From positions 3,609,729-3,673,728 of the forward strand of contig NW_004624880.1 in NCBI RefSeq assembly GCF_000247695.1: a DNA stretch of 64,000 bases. The letters are read 5' to 3'. The translations under genes and the position numbers were made by a program. Positions within the stretch are counted from its first letter, which is position 1. Each line of letters opens with the position of its first letter. Of this stretch, positions 36,275-46,724 are shown piece after piece. The notes under the pieces were generated by a model. The model had not been told where the DNA came from. It made no database searches and saw only the letters and a program-made list of their open reading frames with translations. The DNA comes from Heterocephalus glaber (taxonomy: Eukaryota > Chordata > Mammalia > Rodentia > Bathyergidae).

Positions 36275-37439
36275 CTGGTCAAAATAGGCAAAAAGAGGCA
36301 TGAGAGCTGAATACTACTCCAGTGAAGAGAGAAACCTCTCTAACAATCATTATCATAATCATCTGGAACTGTGATATCTGAAGCCGCTAAATCCCCAGAC
36401 CTACAAACCCCTCTCCTGGAATTTATTTATAATCAAATTATGTGAAGATAATATACAAAAATGTACATATATGTATATTAATCATAGTGTCCTCAGTAGA
36501 GAAAAAAAATGACAGTACATATAAAAGAATATAATGAAAGCCAAAAACCTGTATTTACTCACATGAAACTATCATGCATACAGATATAGATACACATCTC
36601 AATATCTATCTCTCTATATATATTTCATTTAAAAGTTACAAAGTAGTAATTACACTATGATTCTATTTGGTGTGTGCACCTGCATCTAGGTGTAGGGGAT
36701 GTGTTTAAAAGACAATCCTTGTATGTAGGTAAAAGTAATTTTGAAAGATACATAACTATTAACAATGATTAGCCCTAGGATCCATGAAGGTAAAGAGTTA
36801 AGATTGAGAACAGAAGAAACAAATACATTTCATTTCATAAACTTCTCTTCTCTTTTAATACTTGTAATCAGTACATAGATTGCTTTTAGAATTTTCTTTT
36901 CAAAAATGAGTGCTAGTTCTCAATCATAAGGGCTACAAACGAGGAAAGGCAAGGAAAACTAATACAAAATTTCCATGTTAGTTGTTTCCTTAAAGAGTTA
37001 ATGAAAAGCACCTTTGCATTTCTCAAATACATACTAATTTTGAAACAGAATGGCCACATATCCTGGAGGGGGTAGATAGGGAAAGACAGATTGAATTAAA
37101 TATTGTGCCATGCATGAAACTCAAGATAAAAAATCCTCACAATATATAAGCAGGTCTGTCTAGTCTACAGAGACTCTCTTCTAATATTACCTTTTTTAGA
37201 GAAACACCCCACAGATGCAAGACATCTGGATGCCCAGAGCGTCTGATGCTTGCTAATGAGAAGCAAATGGAATTACCTGACCTCCATGACTGTGCAGTGG
37301 TTACAAAACTCTCAGTTAATGGATTATTTCCACCACATTCACAAGAAGCAGAGTTTTTGCCCAGAGGTTTGCATTTTTATGAGACTCTACTGTTGCAACA
37401 TCTGACACAATGCTGATTTCCTTTTGGGGATATACATAC
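36275..37439 (-). other. SORL1: SORL1 intron, AT-rich
   Basis: This stretch is AT-rich with tatatgtatatt and tctctatatatat runs. It may contain a worn L1 3' end, but I cannot assign it. No gene is seen. Confidence 0.7.
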
Positions 37440-37531
37440 CCTTCTTGGGGCACGAGGACCAGGGCCCTGGGCCGATCAAGCACAGAGGAATTGACGATTG
37501 TGAGTCGGAAGTCACCATCTGGGTTAGCTAC
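37440..37531 (-). CDS. SORL1: SORL1 exon: YWTD propeller, blade connector
   Basis: This 92-nt exon (phase 0 to phase 2) encodes [20 protein letters not shown], then [11 protein letters not shown], whose last Gly codon is completed by the next exon. It holds the strands between two YWTD motifs. NSS is a potential N-glycosylation site. The acceptor is tttttgtcag and the donor is GG|GTATGTA. Confidence 0.94.
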
Positions 37532-37794
37532 CTGACAAAAAGAGGAGGGGAAGGCCAAACTAGGTCTGAGCTTTTTAAAAAATCCTTATTGTCAGAGTCC
37601 TCTACAGCTTCTATCTGCATCCCCTATACCTACCTGACTCCCTTTCCCAGAGCCATCTGAGAAATTTGCCTCAATTTCCAGTCAGAATGAACTGACTTCT
37701 CCCATGGCTCATGTGACAATTTTCACACAGTCTGACAGAGAAGCTAGAACTACCTATGTGCCAAACCACTGCTCCCATTACTATGGCATGATGA

Positions 37795-38180
37795 CCTGTA
37801 CAGTAAAATGCAGTCATCCCTCAGTAAGACACTTCTACTCATCCCTCAGTATCCTCAGGGGGTTGCTTCTAGGATCTCCCTCCACACACATACACACAAA
37901 CAGATACCAAACTCTACGGATACTCGAGCCCATAATACTGAATAATATCTGCATGTAACCTGTGCACCTCCTCCTATATACTTTACATCATCTTTAGACT
38001 ACTGTTAATACCTAATACAATGTAAATGCTATGCAAATAGTTTATATTGTGTTGTTTACAGAATAATAAGCAAAGAAAATCTGTACATGTTCAGTACAGT
38101 TAGTTTTGTTTTGCTTTTCTGAGTATTTTCAATCCATAGATACAAAACACACAGACTTGGAGGGCCAACTGTACTCAATT
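37795..38180 (-). mobile_element. Tigger-like DNA transposon remnant
   Basis: It contains aatacctaatacaatgtaaa, ctatgcaaatag and tctgtacatgttcagtac, and ends ggccaactgtactc. It is the reverse-orientation relative of the copy at 28.4 kb. Confidence 0.6.
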
Positions 38181-38262
38181 TTGTTAACTTATTTAACCTA
38201 CCCATGTTACTCCATGCTTCAAAGCCACCAACAGCTCTATTCTACCCACAAAACAAATTAAC

Positions 38263-38386
38263 AATATCATAATCTTGGCCCGGGCATTTAGCTCAGTGGT
38301 TTCACCACCTGCTGTGCAAGCGCAAGGACCCAAGTTTGATCCCCAGTACCAAAAATAAAAAACAAATAAATAAATATCATAAACTT
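38263..38386 (+). mobile_element. ID-type SINE inside an L2-like fragment
   Basis: The body starts ggcccgggcatttagctcag, then ggtttcaccacctgctgtgc and aagcgcaaggacccaag. It is flanked by aatatcataatctt (38263-38276) and aatatcataaactt (38373-38386), a 14-nt duplication with one change. Flanking text (38.19-38.64 kb) resembles an L2 3' end. Confidence 0.88.
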
Positions 38387-39935
38387 GCAATGAAGACTCC
38401 ACATTCCCCCTCTCCTGTTTTGGCTCACAGTTCTCCACATCTAACTTGCTCCTGTCCTCTTCTGCTATATCCCAACCCAGGCCTGTCCTCTACTCTACTC
38501 ACTCTAACACATGGCAACTTTTCTTCAAAATCCAGCTACACGTCGCCTCCTTATATCTTCTGACCCACCTTGGTCAAAGCACATCAGGAGCTCTGGTGCC
38601 AGACTCATCTTACACCAGTTACACTAACAGTATTTGAGCTGAGCAATGGTAACCCAACAAGCTTGTGAAGAGGTAGTAGTTTACATGTCACCTGCATTTT
38701 TCTAACTCTTAGCAAACATACATCTAGTCGGTCACACACAAGAAAGGAAAGGACAGAAATAGCAAAGATGAGATCACCAAGGCAGCATTCAGTTGGTACC
38801 AGGCACTCTGTATCTTGTCCACTTTGGTCAACATCGCTTGGGAGGGGAACACTGCAGTTATTCCCTTCATAGTCAGGCTGAGCTTGGATGCCACAGCCTC
38901 AGAAGGCCTCCCTCATCCACCTTCCTAATGCTGCCCACTGCCAGCCATGCAGTCACAGACCCCGCCTTCTGTTCTTTACAGCACTCATCAGCAACAGAAC
39001 TAATTCTATATTTCTTCATTTTGCTTCCTCCACTGAACCTCAAATGCCTATCGGAATGGGAACCTGCATGTTTTGACAACTGCTATACCATCAGAACCTA
39101 AGACCAGATCTGACAAACAGCAGACACAAAGAGTACTTGTGGAAGGGCTGAATGAGTAAATGAATCTTTGTCTTACCCATGAAGAAATAGAAGCTTGAAG
39201 AAAATAAGTCCCTTGTGCTGTGTCACTTAGTTGGCAAGGTAAAGCCTGAATTCAGGGCTGCCTTTCAAGTCTGTGTCTTTTGTCTTGCCACTGCACTTGG
39301 CTCTCCCCATCTCCTGGCTTCTACTCCAATTCCCAATTAGCACGCCTGCTGTACCTCTATGTAGTGACTATACAAAGAGCTGCTGAGGCAGGGCCAGGGT
39401 CTTGGCAGTAGCTTGCAGGAGCTGAACATACCTATACTCCTAAATACAATGCTTGTGGTAGTTTACAGGCCATTTATCACCCTCACATTGCCTTGAGTAG
39501 ATAAAATGGGAGAAGTTATTGGGTAGCTAAGTGACAAACAGGTGCAGATTAATAATAATGAGGAGGAGGATGACACTGTCATTATTACTCTAGAATAATA
39601 CTGGGCTAATAATACTGGAATAATATTGATATGGCATTATTATCTTTATGGTTATGACTCTATGCTTCTGCAGTCAAAGTGGTGCCTTAATGAAATTTCT
39701 GATAGGTTTGGCATCCTGTTCTCACATGGCACTTTCTTGGCAGTGAACAATCATTCTGAGATGACCCCATACCCCTTTTCTCCCTTCTCTGGAGGCTCAG
39801 TTAGTCCATTCTCTAGTTCTCAGGAAATTTCCAGAGTAATTTGAAACACTGGCTCCCACCTCTGTGTCAATCTGGCCCAATGCCCAGGCATTCTGCTTGC
39901 TCACTTAATCAAGAACAACATGGAACTATGCATAC

Positions 39936-40067
39936 CTCAATCTTTTTAAATCCAGCATCCACCCAGTAAAGCAACTGGCTGAGGGGCTCGAAGGCCAAAG
40001 CTTCTACTGTCTCCAGGCCAGAATTGATGATCACTTCTTGCCCAGTACTCCCATTCAAACAAAGCCG
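39936..40067 (-). CDS. SORL1: SORL1 exon: YWTD propeller, second blade
   Basis: This 132-nt exon has symmetric phase 0. It encodes [20 protein letters not shown], then [19 protein letters not shown] and FKKIE. LYWVD is a YWTD-variant motif, and NGS is a potential glycosylation sequon. The acceptor is ctctgtttag and the donor is GAG|GTATGC. One complete blade is held on a single exon whose length is a multiple of three. Confidence 0.95.
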
Positions 40068-40765
40068 CTAAACAGAGAAAAACAGGAATAAAATGCTGTG
40101 AAATGTGCAGGCGACCCTTACAAGCTCATCCCACAAAGGGAAAGTAATCCTTTATTCAACTAGCCAGACTGCCAAGGGCTGAGGCATTTTATAGTCATAA
40201 ACTTTCCAAATACATGAAGCTGGGTTTTAAAAAGAGCACTGCTAAAATGTATTATGATTTCCTATTTTAAACAGAACAACACAGAGAATTTAATCATTTA
40301 TATCACTCTGCATTATCATCATGAACACTGGCTACTAAACTAGGCCCTGTATCACAATAATAGGGTCAGAGATTACCGAGATGCCCGAGTCTATTTGATT
40401 TTAAAATAAATGAACCAGATTGCTATTATGTCCATGTTCTTATATCTGCTCTTATAGTCCTTCCTTTGCAAGGCTGTTGGCCATTGAGGTCTACCATTGG
40501 GAAAAGTACAATCAGTAGTCACCAACACACATTACCATCCCAAAACCCAAGCACTGAAAAATTTTGACTGGGTTGAGAATAGAAATAACACTCATTGGAA
40601 CTACTTTTCTAAATAGATGAAGTAGACAATGAACACAGATTAAAAAATTTTCCTTTAAAATGTATAGATTCAAGGGTATGAGGGTATGGCTCTGTGGCCT
40701 GTCCAGGGACCTTTCATGCTTCCTTCCTGTCTTTGTGTGAGTGTATATACATGTATGTGTATTTT

Positions 40766-40997
40766 ATTATTGTGTTGTTTGTTTGTTTGGTACTGGGGAT
40801 GGAACTCGGACCCTGTGCTTGCTAGGCAGGCGGCGGAACCTCTAAGCTAAATCCCCGGCCCATTACTGTGTTTGTTTTTAAGAAATGGAATCTCACTAAT
40901 GTTGCCCAGGATGGCCCCGAAGTCCTGGGCTCAAATGATCTTCCTGCCCCAACCCCCCACATAACTGGGACTACAGTCATACAACACAGTGCCCAGC
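40766..40997 (-). mobile_element. ID-type SINE next to an older B1-like SINE
   Basis: The ID body is 40789-40860 (plus strand ggtactggggatggaactcg, later gctaggcaggcggcggaacc), with an imperfect flanking repeat attattgtgttg / attactgtgttt. From about 40880 a reverse B1-like unit follows (tgttgcccaggatggcccc, then ctgggactacagtcat). Confidence 0.8.
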
Positions 40998-41382
40998 TAC
41001 TTCTTGGCTCTGATCTATGTTCAGAATAACTAAAGTGAATAATTACATGAAGAATTGATAAGTCAAATGTTATTATATCATAATTTAGGGGGCGACTAAA
41101 AATCCTACATTATTTGTTTCAGCATCTTACCAGTAGGAAAAGTAAGATCTTACTTTTGGCAAAGGATGTGGATTTAGGGCTTCTCTTATCCTTCTTTTAC
41201 GGACAGAAGTAGGCAGGGAAAGAAAACACTATAACACACAACTGACAAGTTTGTCTGTCAACCCTCAGGTAAGTTACACTCCCCAGTCTCCTGCCATACA
41301 TGTCCTGAGCCCTTGCTTGAAGCTTACCAGGACTGGGCAGTCACGAGGTCCAGCACCTGGAGGAGACCAAGGGCTGACTCAC

Positions 41383-41555
41383 CTGGATGATGTCCAAGGC
41401 CAGGTCAGACCAATACAAGCAGTTGCGCTCATAGTCAAAGTCTAGGGCCACCGCTGCCCGCAGCCCTGTGAGTGGCAACTGCTCAGTTGCTCCAGATGCA
41501 AGGTTGTAGCGGTGGATGGACTTCCGCATTGCATACAAGATGAACTCATTCTCCT
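41383..41555 (-). CDS. SORL1: SORL1 exon: YWTD propeller, first blades
   Basis: This 173-nt exon (phase 1 to phase 0) encodes [20 protein letters not shown], then [20 protein letters not shown] and LALDIIQ. LYWSD is the first clear YWTD-type motif of the LDLR class B propeller, and [14 protein letters not shown] is the blade strand preceding it. The acceptor is gtgcctggcag and the donor is CAG|GTGAGTC. In LDLR-family receptors this propeller works with the following EGF module in acid-dependent ligand release. Confidence 0.95.
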
Positions 41556-41782
41556 CTGCCAGGCACAAAATAACAGGGGTGGGTCCAGGGGAGGCTGAAA
41601 GCTCCCCACAAGCCTGATCTATTTTTTCCTCACACACCAACCTCAACCCCATTGTCACGTGGTCTGAATAAAGTGCAAGAGCGACCCAGACTCAGAAGGC
41701 ATGTAATAGAATCACAATTCTGCCTTGGGCAAGTTACTTCAACTCCAGTGAATCTGTTTCTACATCTGCAACTGTTCTATTA

Positions 41783-41952
41783 CTTTTTTTTTTTTTTTTT
41801 GCACTGGAGATTGAACCTAATAGCTTTATACTCAGCTATATCTCCAGCTCCTTTTTTATTTTGATACAGGGTCTTGCTAAGTGGTTAAGTTGTCTAGGCT
41901 AGGTGCAAATTTTTGATCCTCCTGCCTCATCAGCATTCACACTTCTGGGCCC
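41783..41952 (-). mobile_element. B1-ID dimer SINE
   Basis: On the plus strand: a T17 run, gcactggagattgaacct, ctcagctatatctccagctc, then gatacagggtcttgctaagt and gatcctcctgcctcatcagc. In the minus direction this is B1 then ID then poly(A). It lies about 230 nt from the YWTD exon acceptor. Confidence 0.82.
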
Positions 41953-42034
41953 AGTATAAAGTCTTTAGAGTCACATTCATCAATATAAATGAGACTAATC
42001 CCCATGTTCTCCTGACTCTATCCCATAGCATCAT

Positions 42035-42398
42035 ACTATAGTTTTCATCTGGAATGTCCCTAAAGGCCCATGTGTTAAAGGCTTGGGCCCCAGGTTGGCT
42101 CTATTGGAAAGCAGTGGAAACCTTAAGAGGTGGAGCCCAGTGGGAAGCTGTAGATCACTGGAGCTGTGCCGCCACAGGAGACACTGGAGCCCCAGCAGCT
42201 TCCTCTTCCACTCTTTTGCTTCCTGGCCGCTGGGAGGTTTTGCTCTATCACACATTCCCCACCATCACACGCTACCGAACCACAGGTCCAAAGCCAATGA
42301 TGGACTGAAATGTCCAAAACTGTGAGCGAATAAACCTTTTCTCTTTGTAAGTTAATTGTCTCATGGATTTGTTACAACAATAGGAAGCTAACACACAC
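42035..42398 (+). mobile_element. MaLR-type solo LTR
   Basis: It runs from tatagttttcatctggaatg to ggaagctaacaca. It contains ctggccgctgggaggttttg and gcgaataaaccttttctct (poly(A) signal). It aligns by layout with the copy at 58.0 kb. Confidence 0.65.
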
Positions 42399-42639
42399 CA
42401 TAATCTTGTTGACTACCAACCAGTAATCATTAAAGACCTATAATCGAGTTGTCTAATAAATTTGTTTACTCATTCATATTGTTCACAATGACCAGCAGCT
42501 ATTAGATCAATCTGTCTGATATTTCAAAGCAATAATCCATTACTTCCAGAATATTTATTAATTTATAATGTGACTATTTCAGCCCACAATCATCACAAAC
42601 ATTCTGTTTCTCCTTAACAAATACTTCCATGATGTACTA

Positions 42640-42820
42640 TGTACCAAGCATTGTTTAGTCTTCATTAACAACCATATGATGGAAGAACTATTATGAACCC
42701 AATTTTACAGATGAGAAAACTGAGATCAGAAAGGTTACATAACTCACTCAAGGTCACACACCCAGTAAGTAGCAGAACCAAGATCTGAACTCAGTCTATT
42801 ACGGCGCCTCTTATGGTGCT
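42640..42820 (+). repeat. MIR-like SINE
   Basis: It contains ccaattttacagatgagaaa, ctgagatcagaaaggttac and ctcaaggtcacacacccag, the conserved MIR core and tail. Confidence 0.8.
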
Positions 42821-42865
42821 GATATTAATCACATCTGATGACTTTCTTTTTGTTTGTTTTTCTTT

Positions 42866-42946
42866 TTGGTGCTGAGGCTCAAAGTCAGGACCCTGCAGAT
42901 GCTAAACATATGCAAATACTCAACCACTGAGCTATACCTCCAGCCT
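42866..42946 (-). mobile_element. ID-type SINE
   Basis: On the plus strand: tttttggtgctgaggctcaa, then gcaaatactcaaccactgag and ctatacctccagcc. Confidence 0.8.
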
Positions 42947-43606
42947 GTCATTTTTAAGACATAGAAAGGGAGGCCCAGGGTACTTAAAGAAACTTACTTA
43001 ATGTAAAACATCAGTACCAGAAGACCTAGTGCTTTCTCTTTTCCACGTAAGAAATAGCCTGGAAGATAATTCAGATTCTTCCACAGGAGTGGAGGTGAGC
43101 AGAACATTAGTGTCCCTGCCTATGACATCCATGTGAGAGCTTCTGGACAGCCAATCACGAGGAAGTCTCTGGAAAACAGCACACCCTGGAAGGGCACAGA
43201 ACCAGCACATCCTTCTCTCCCACAACTCGCCCCATAGATCTCTTCCATCTGCTTGTTCATCTGTATCCTTTGCAAAATTATTTATAATAAATGGGTAATG
43301 AGGACCCAACTCAGAGAAGTTGGAGAGGAATTGCCATCCAGAAAAAGGGAGAAAGGAGAAAGGAGGATAAGAAGAAGCTGGGACTATGTGCAGCTTAGGG
43401 TAAAACTGAAGATAATGTTTAGTTGCTATTTCTTGAATTTGTCCCTATCCAAATATTTGTTACTTGTGTCATCTCCTTGGAGAGACTAAAAATAAAGACT
43501 CTTAAAATGAAAAATAAATGATTTTAAAGAAATCTATTTGGAAAATATGTTGCATATGGTACCAAGATGCAATCTGAATCCCTCTGCCTCACGCCTGGAT
43601 TAGTCA

Positions 43607-44130
43607 CTACCTCCCACCCCTCCCTCAACCATCCCTTCACTCAGGGAGTTCACATGTACTTTAAAAAAAAAAAAAAAAAAAGGGTTTTGATATAGAAAAT
43701 TAGTCAAAAAATAAATACACCTGAAAATTTTAAGAAGGTAATGTTGCCTTCTCTTCCNNNNNNNNNNNNNNNNNNNNNNNNNNNNNNNNNNNNNNNNNNN
43801 NNNNNNNNNNNNNNNNNNNNNNNNNNNNNNNNNNNNNNNNNNNNNNNNNNNNNNNNNAGTCAAAAAATAAATACACCTGAAAATTTTAAGAAGGTAATGT
43901 TGCCTTCTCTTCCTTTGGTTTCTCTTCATTCAAAAGTACTTAAGCCACCACCTCCCACCCCTCCCTCAAGCAGGCACAAGGATCCGGGCCCTAGTACCAA
44001 AAAAAAAAAAAAAAAGGGTTTTGATATAGAAAATTAGTCAAAAAATAAATACACCTGAAAATTTTAAGAAGGTAATGTTGCCTTCTCTTCCTTTGGTTTC
44101 TCTTCATTCAAAAGTACTTAAGCCACCACC
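43607..44130. repeat. Local duplication around an assembly gap
   Basis: The 56-nt sequence beginning agtcaaaaaataaatacacc occurs identically at 43702-43757, 43858-43913 and 44036-44091. The second and third copies stay identical for about 95 nt. A C-rich flank ctcccacccctccctcaa is also repeated (43611 and about 43951). Only one unit carries a short ID-like tail (gggccctagtacc plus poly(A)). Confidence 0.9.
43758..43857. other. Assembly gap, 100 N
   Basis: Exactly 100 N, a conventional placeholder for a gap of unknown size. It falls in the intron between the 10CC and YWTD exons, so no exon is lost. Confidence 1.
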
Positions 44131-44330
44131 ACATAACTAAATGTCCCATTTTGTAATTCCCAGGCAGGAAGACAGTGATGACTCGGGGGCACATAATGAA
44201 AGCCACATTTGCAGCAGTCTTTTTCCCCCACGCTGCTTTCCAGCATCTAAAAACCTACTTTGCTACTTTGTTTCTTCTAAGAAACTAATGCCCATGTAGG
44301 ACAACCCCAGTCCAGAAAGGCCTGCTCTAG

Positions 44331-44378
44331 GGTTAGGCAGATTGCAGCATGCAGTGCAATCTTGTGCACTGCCTAACC
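44331..44378. repeat. 48-nt inverted repeat (hairpin)
   Basis: Outer arms ggttaggcag and ctgcctaacc are perfect complements. An inner attgca / tgcaat pair can extend the fold. It can fold in either transcript direction. No known RNA is recognised. Confidence 0.85.
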
Positions 44379-46020
44379 TCAAAAAGGAAAAGGATTCTCA
44401 GCTGAGGCCTAGAAATGTGCATTATTAAAGCAATCACAAAGGAAGAAAAATTACTGCATTTTACAAATCCTTCCAGATGCCCAGATTACTTCATCTTTCC
44501 AAAAATGTTATGGTTCCCATTAGTCCTGTAAAACCAGCATTATTTTTTTCTGGGCACTTCCCTGCTTTCTATTCCCTTCCTTTTATTTTCTCTTTTCTTT
44601 GACATTTAGGAGGTAGCCTACACTGAAATGAGACTTTTTCTACCTTATTCCCTGTTCTATCTTTTCCTGTCAGAAGAGAAAATGGCTTTCCTGACAGTTT
44701 TGATGGCTTTAAACAAACTGTTTTGTCCCTCGCTGAATTATTTTCAGAAATATTTATTACAAAAGTATGCACTCCAGCCTCATAAGAGCAATCACTCCAA
44801 CCCTACTCACCCAACCCTCATCAACAACAGCTCTTGATCGGGGAATATTTAATATTATCTGCTCATTTGTAGGAATCTGCTGAAGCAGTGATTCTTTTTA
44901 AGTCTCCACAGTGAGGTATGTTAATTACTGTAGTAATGATAGAAGATTAAATTAAGGGACTAATGAGCTTAGTATGAAAAATACCAGGGCAAGCTGGCAA
45001 GCAGTGAGCCAACAAGAGGCTGCCGTGCCTGCCTGCAGAAGACGACACTTCTTCCAGGATCTGGTTGGCACTTATGATGGTTCAACAGGACACCACCATT
45101 GCTGACCAAGTCAGCACCAGCCGCCTTCCCTCACCAAGAGGGAAGAAGGAAGCTCTATGTGAGTAAGAACCAGAAAGAGAGTGAAGGAAGAAAAGATCCC
45201 AAGAGATTAACTATTCTTAAGGTATTGTAATTTCCTTTATATTACAACACCCCACGTTACATCATCAACTTTAAAACCTGTTCTGAATCCCCACTATACC
45301 TTTACAGCATGTGTAGTCACTCCAAAAAAGTTTTTCTTAATTAGTAGAAATAATGTTAATCTAAAATAATACGAATGACACTTATTTGAAATTTGAGTGA
45401 TGTCCAATGAAGGGCCTTAGAGTGTGAATTTTAACTCTCACTTGAGAGATGTGTGATCTTCTAAAAATCTTTTTACTCTTTCCTCTGAACATGCTAATAT
45501 ACACACATATATACATATACATCTGACAATACCTGCCTCGGTGGGCTAATTAAATTGGTAATACATTGGAAAGTATATTAAAATCTGTAAAATTCCATTG
45601 AAGTATTAATTATAAATATTGTTATTATAAAATTAAGATAGACCACTTAGATAGTTCTTAGGAAGCCAAAGGTCTCTTTATATTCAACTTTGACAAACAT
45701 ATTAACAAACAAAAGTCTGAGGGCACTCCTCAGCCTCCAGTGCCTAGCATACAACAGGCACAAAATAAATATTTTTCAATAAATAGAAGGATTTCCCTCA
45801 AAACATTGAATCAACACAGGGTATTTTACATTCCTATGAAGGTGTGAGACTAATACAGATTTAGTCTGGAGACTAGCTGAAGGGGAAAAGAGAATTCTAT
45901 GATTCTTCTAATTATTGTTTTTCCTCCACGAGGTTACAAGAGTCACAGCCTGACTTAGGTGAGATCGTGGTATTGCTTCAGTGAAACCTCAAGATGTCAA
46001 GGGAAGAAACTGCCTCTTAC

Positions 46021-46106
46021 CTTCCAGTGGACAAGGGACCAGTTCTCCTTCCAGTCGTGCTTCGACATCTCCTCCACTGCAAGTGTCTCCAGAAATCTTC
46101 CGGTAG
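46021..46106 (-). CDS. SORL1: SORL1 exon: 10CC module, last part
   Basis: This 86-nt exon (phase 2 to phase 1) encodes [20 protein letters not shown] and ends LVPCPLE. Its two cysteines bring the 10CC total to exactly ten. The donor is GAAG|GTAAGAG. The acceptor is gggcaacag with a short pyrimidine tract, and it is chosen by frame and homology. The junction with the YWTD exon reads PLEEENEF. From memory human SORL1 has Ala at the first of these acidic positions, so this may be a lineage difference. Confidence 0.92.
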
Positions 46107-46595
46107 CTGTTGCCCAACCCCAAAGCAAGAGATCAGAAACATCAAAGGAAAGTCACACAGGTACCATAACAGGGAACATATCCCTACCAGGAGCAAGAGC
46201 TTCCACACACACATTTCCCTATAGAGCTAGGAGGAAGGTGTTAGTTCATTCTGAGTCAGTTCTGCTTATAATTAGACAAATCAAGTCCAGACAATTGAGC
46301 ATCCCAGGCAACACTTTTAAATCTGAATCTGTCTCATCTCTAGACTCCTCTAAGACCTTTCCCTCCTGAGGAGTAGGACTTAAGATGTTCCTGGAGCTGC
46401 AGACTCTCACAGACTCCCACTTGTACTTGCTTCCCCACAGGGAATGAAGAGTTGCAGGCTTCATAGTTTTAACTGTTGCCCAACTGCGTGCAACCTGCTG
46501 ATTTGGAATTCAGGATTTAGAATATGAAAGGAGTCCATGCGGTCCTGGGTGTCAAGGATGCTTAGGAGCAGCCTTGACAAAGCTATAATACGTAC

Positions 46596-46724
46596 CCTCT
46601 TGTTCTCCTGTAAGTAGAACCCATGGGGCAAGGCACAGGCGGGGAATATGGCCTTCCAGAAAATTCCGGGTCTGGAACACATACTTCTAAGGACAAATCT
46701 TCACTCATCTTAAAGCCGAAGTCA
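46596..46724 (-). CDS. SORL1: SORL1 exon: 10CC module, middle part
   Basis: This 129-nt exon (phase 2 to phase 2) encodes the completed cysteine, then [20 protein letters not shown], and ends GSTYRRTRG. It carries two 10CC cysteines (VCVPD and PVPCPMG). The acceptor is cttttcag and the donor is AGAGG|GTACGT. It lies only 489 nt upstream, in transcript order, of the next 10CC exon, so the two were probably always retained together. Confidence 0.94.

Noticed and set aside
43600..44037. Open frames running through the N gap on both strands
   Set aside because: They are artefacts of unknown bases plus repeated low-complexity sequence.
45959..46369. 136-codon plus-strand frame
   Set aside because: It overlaps the 10CC exon on the opposite strand and has no domain or codon pattern of its own.
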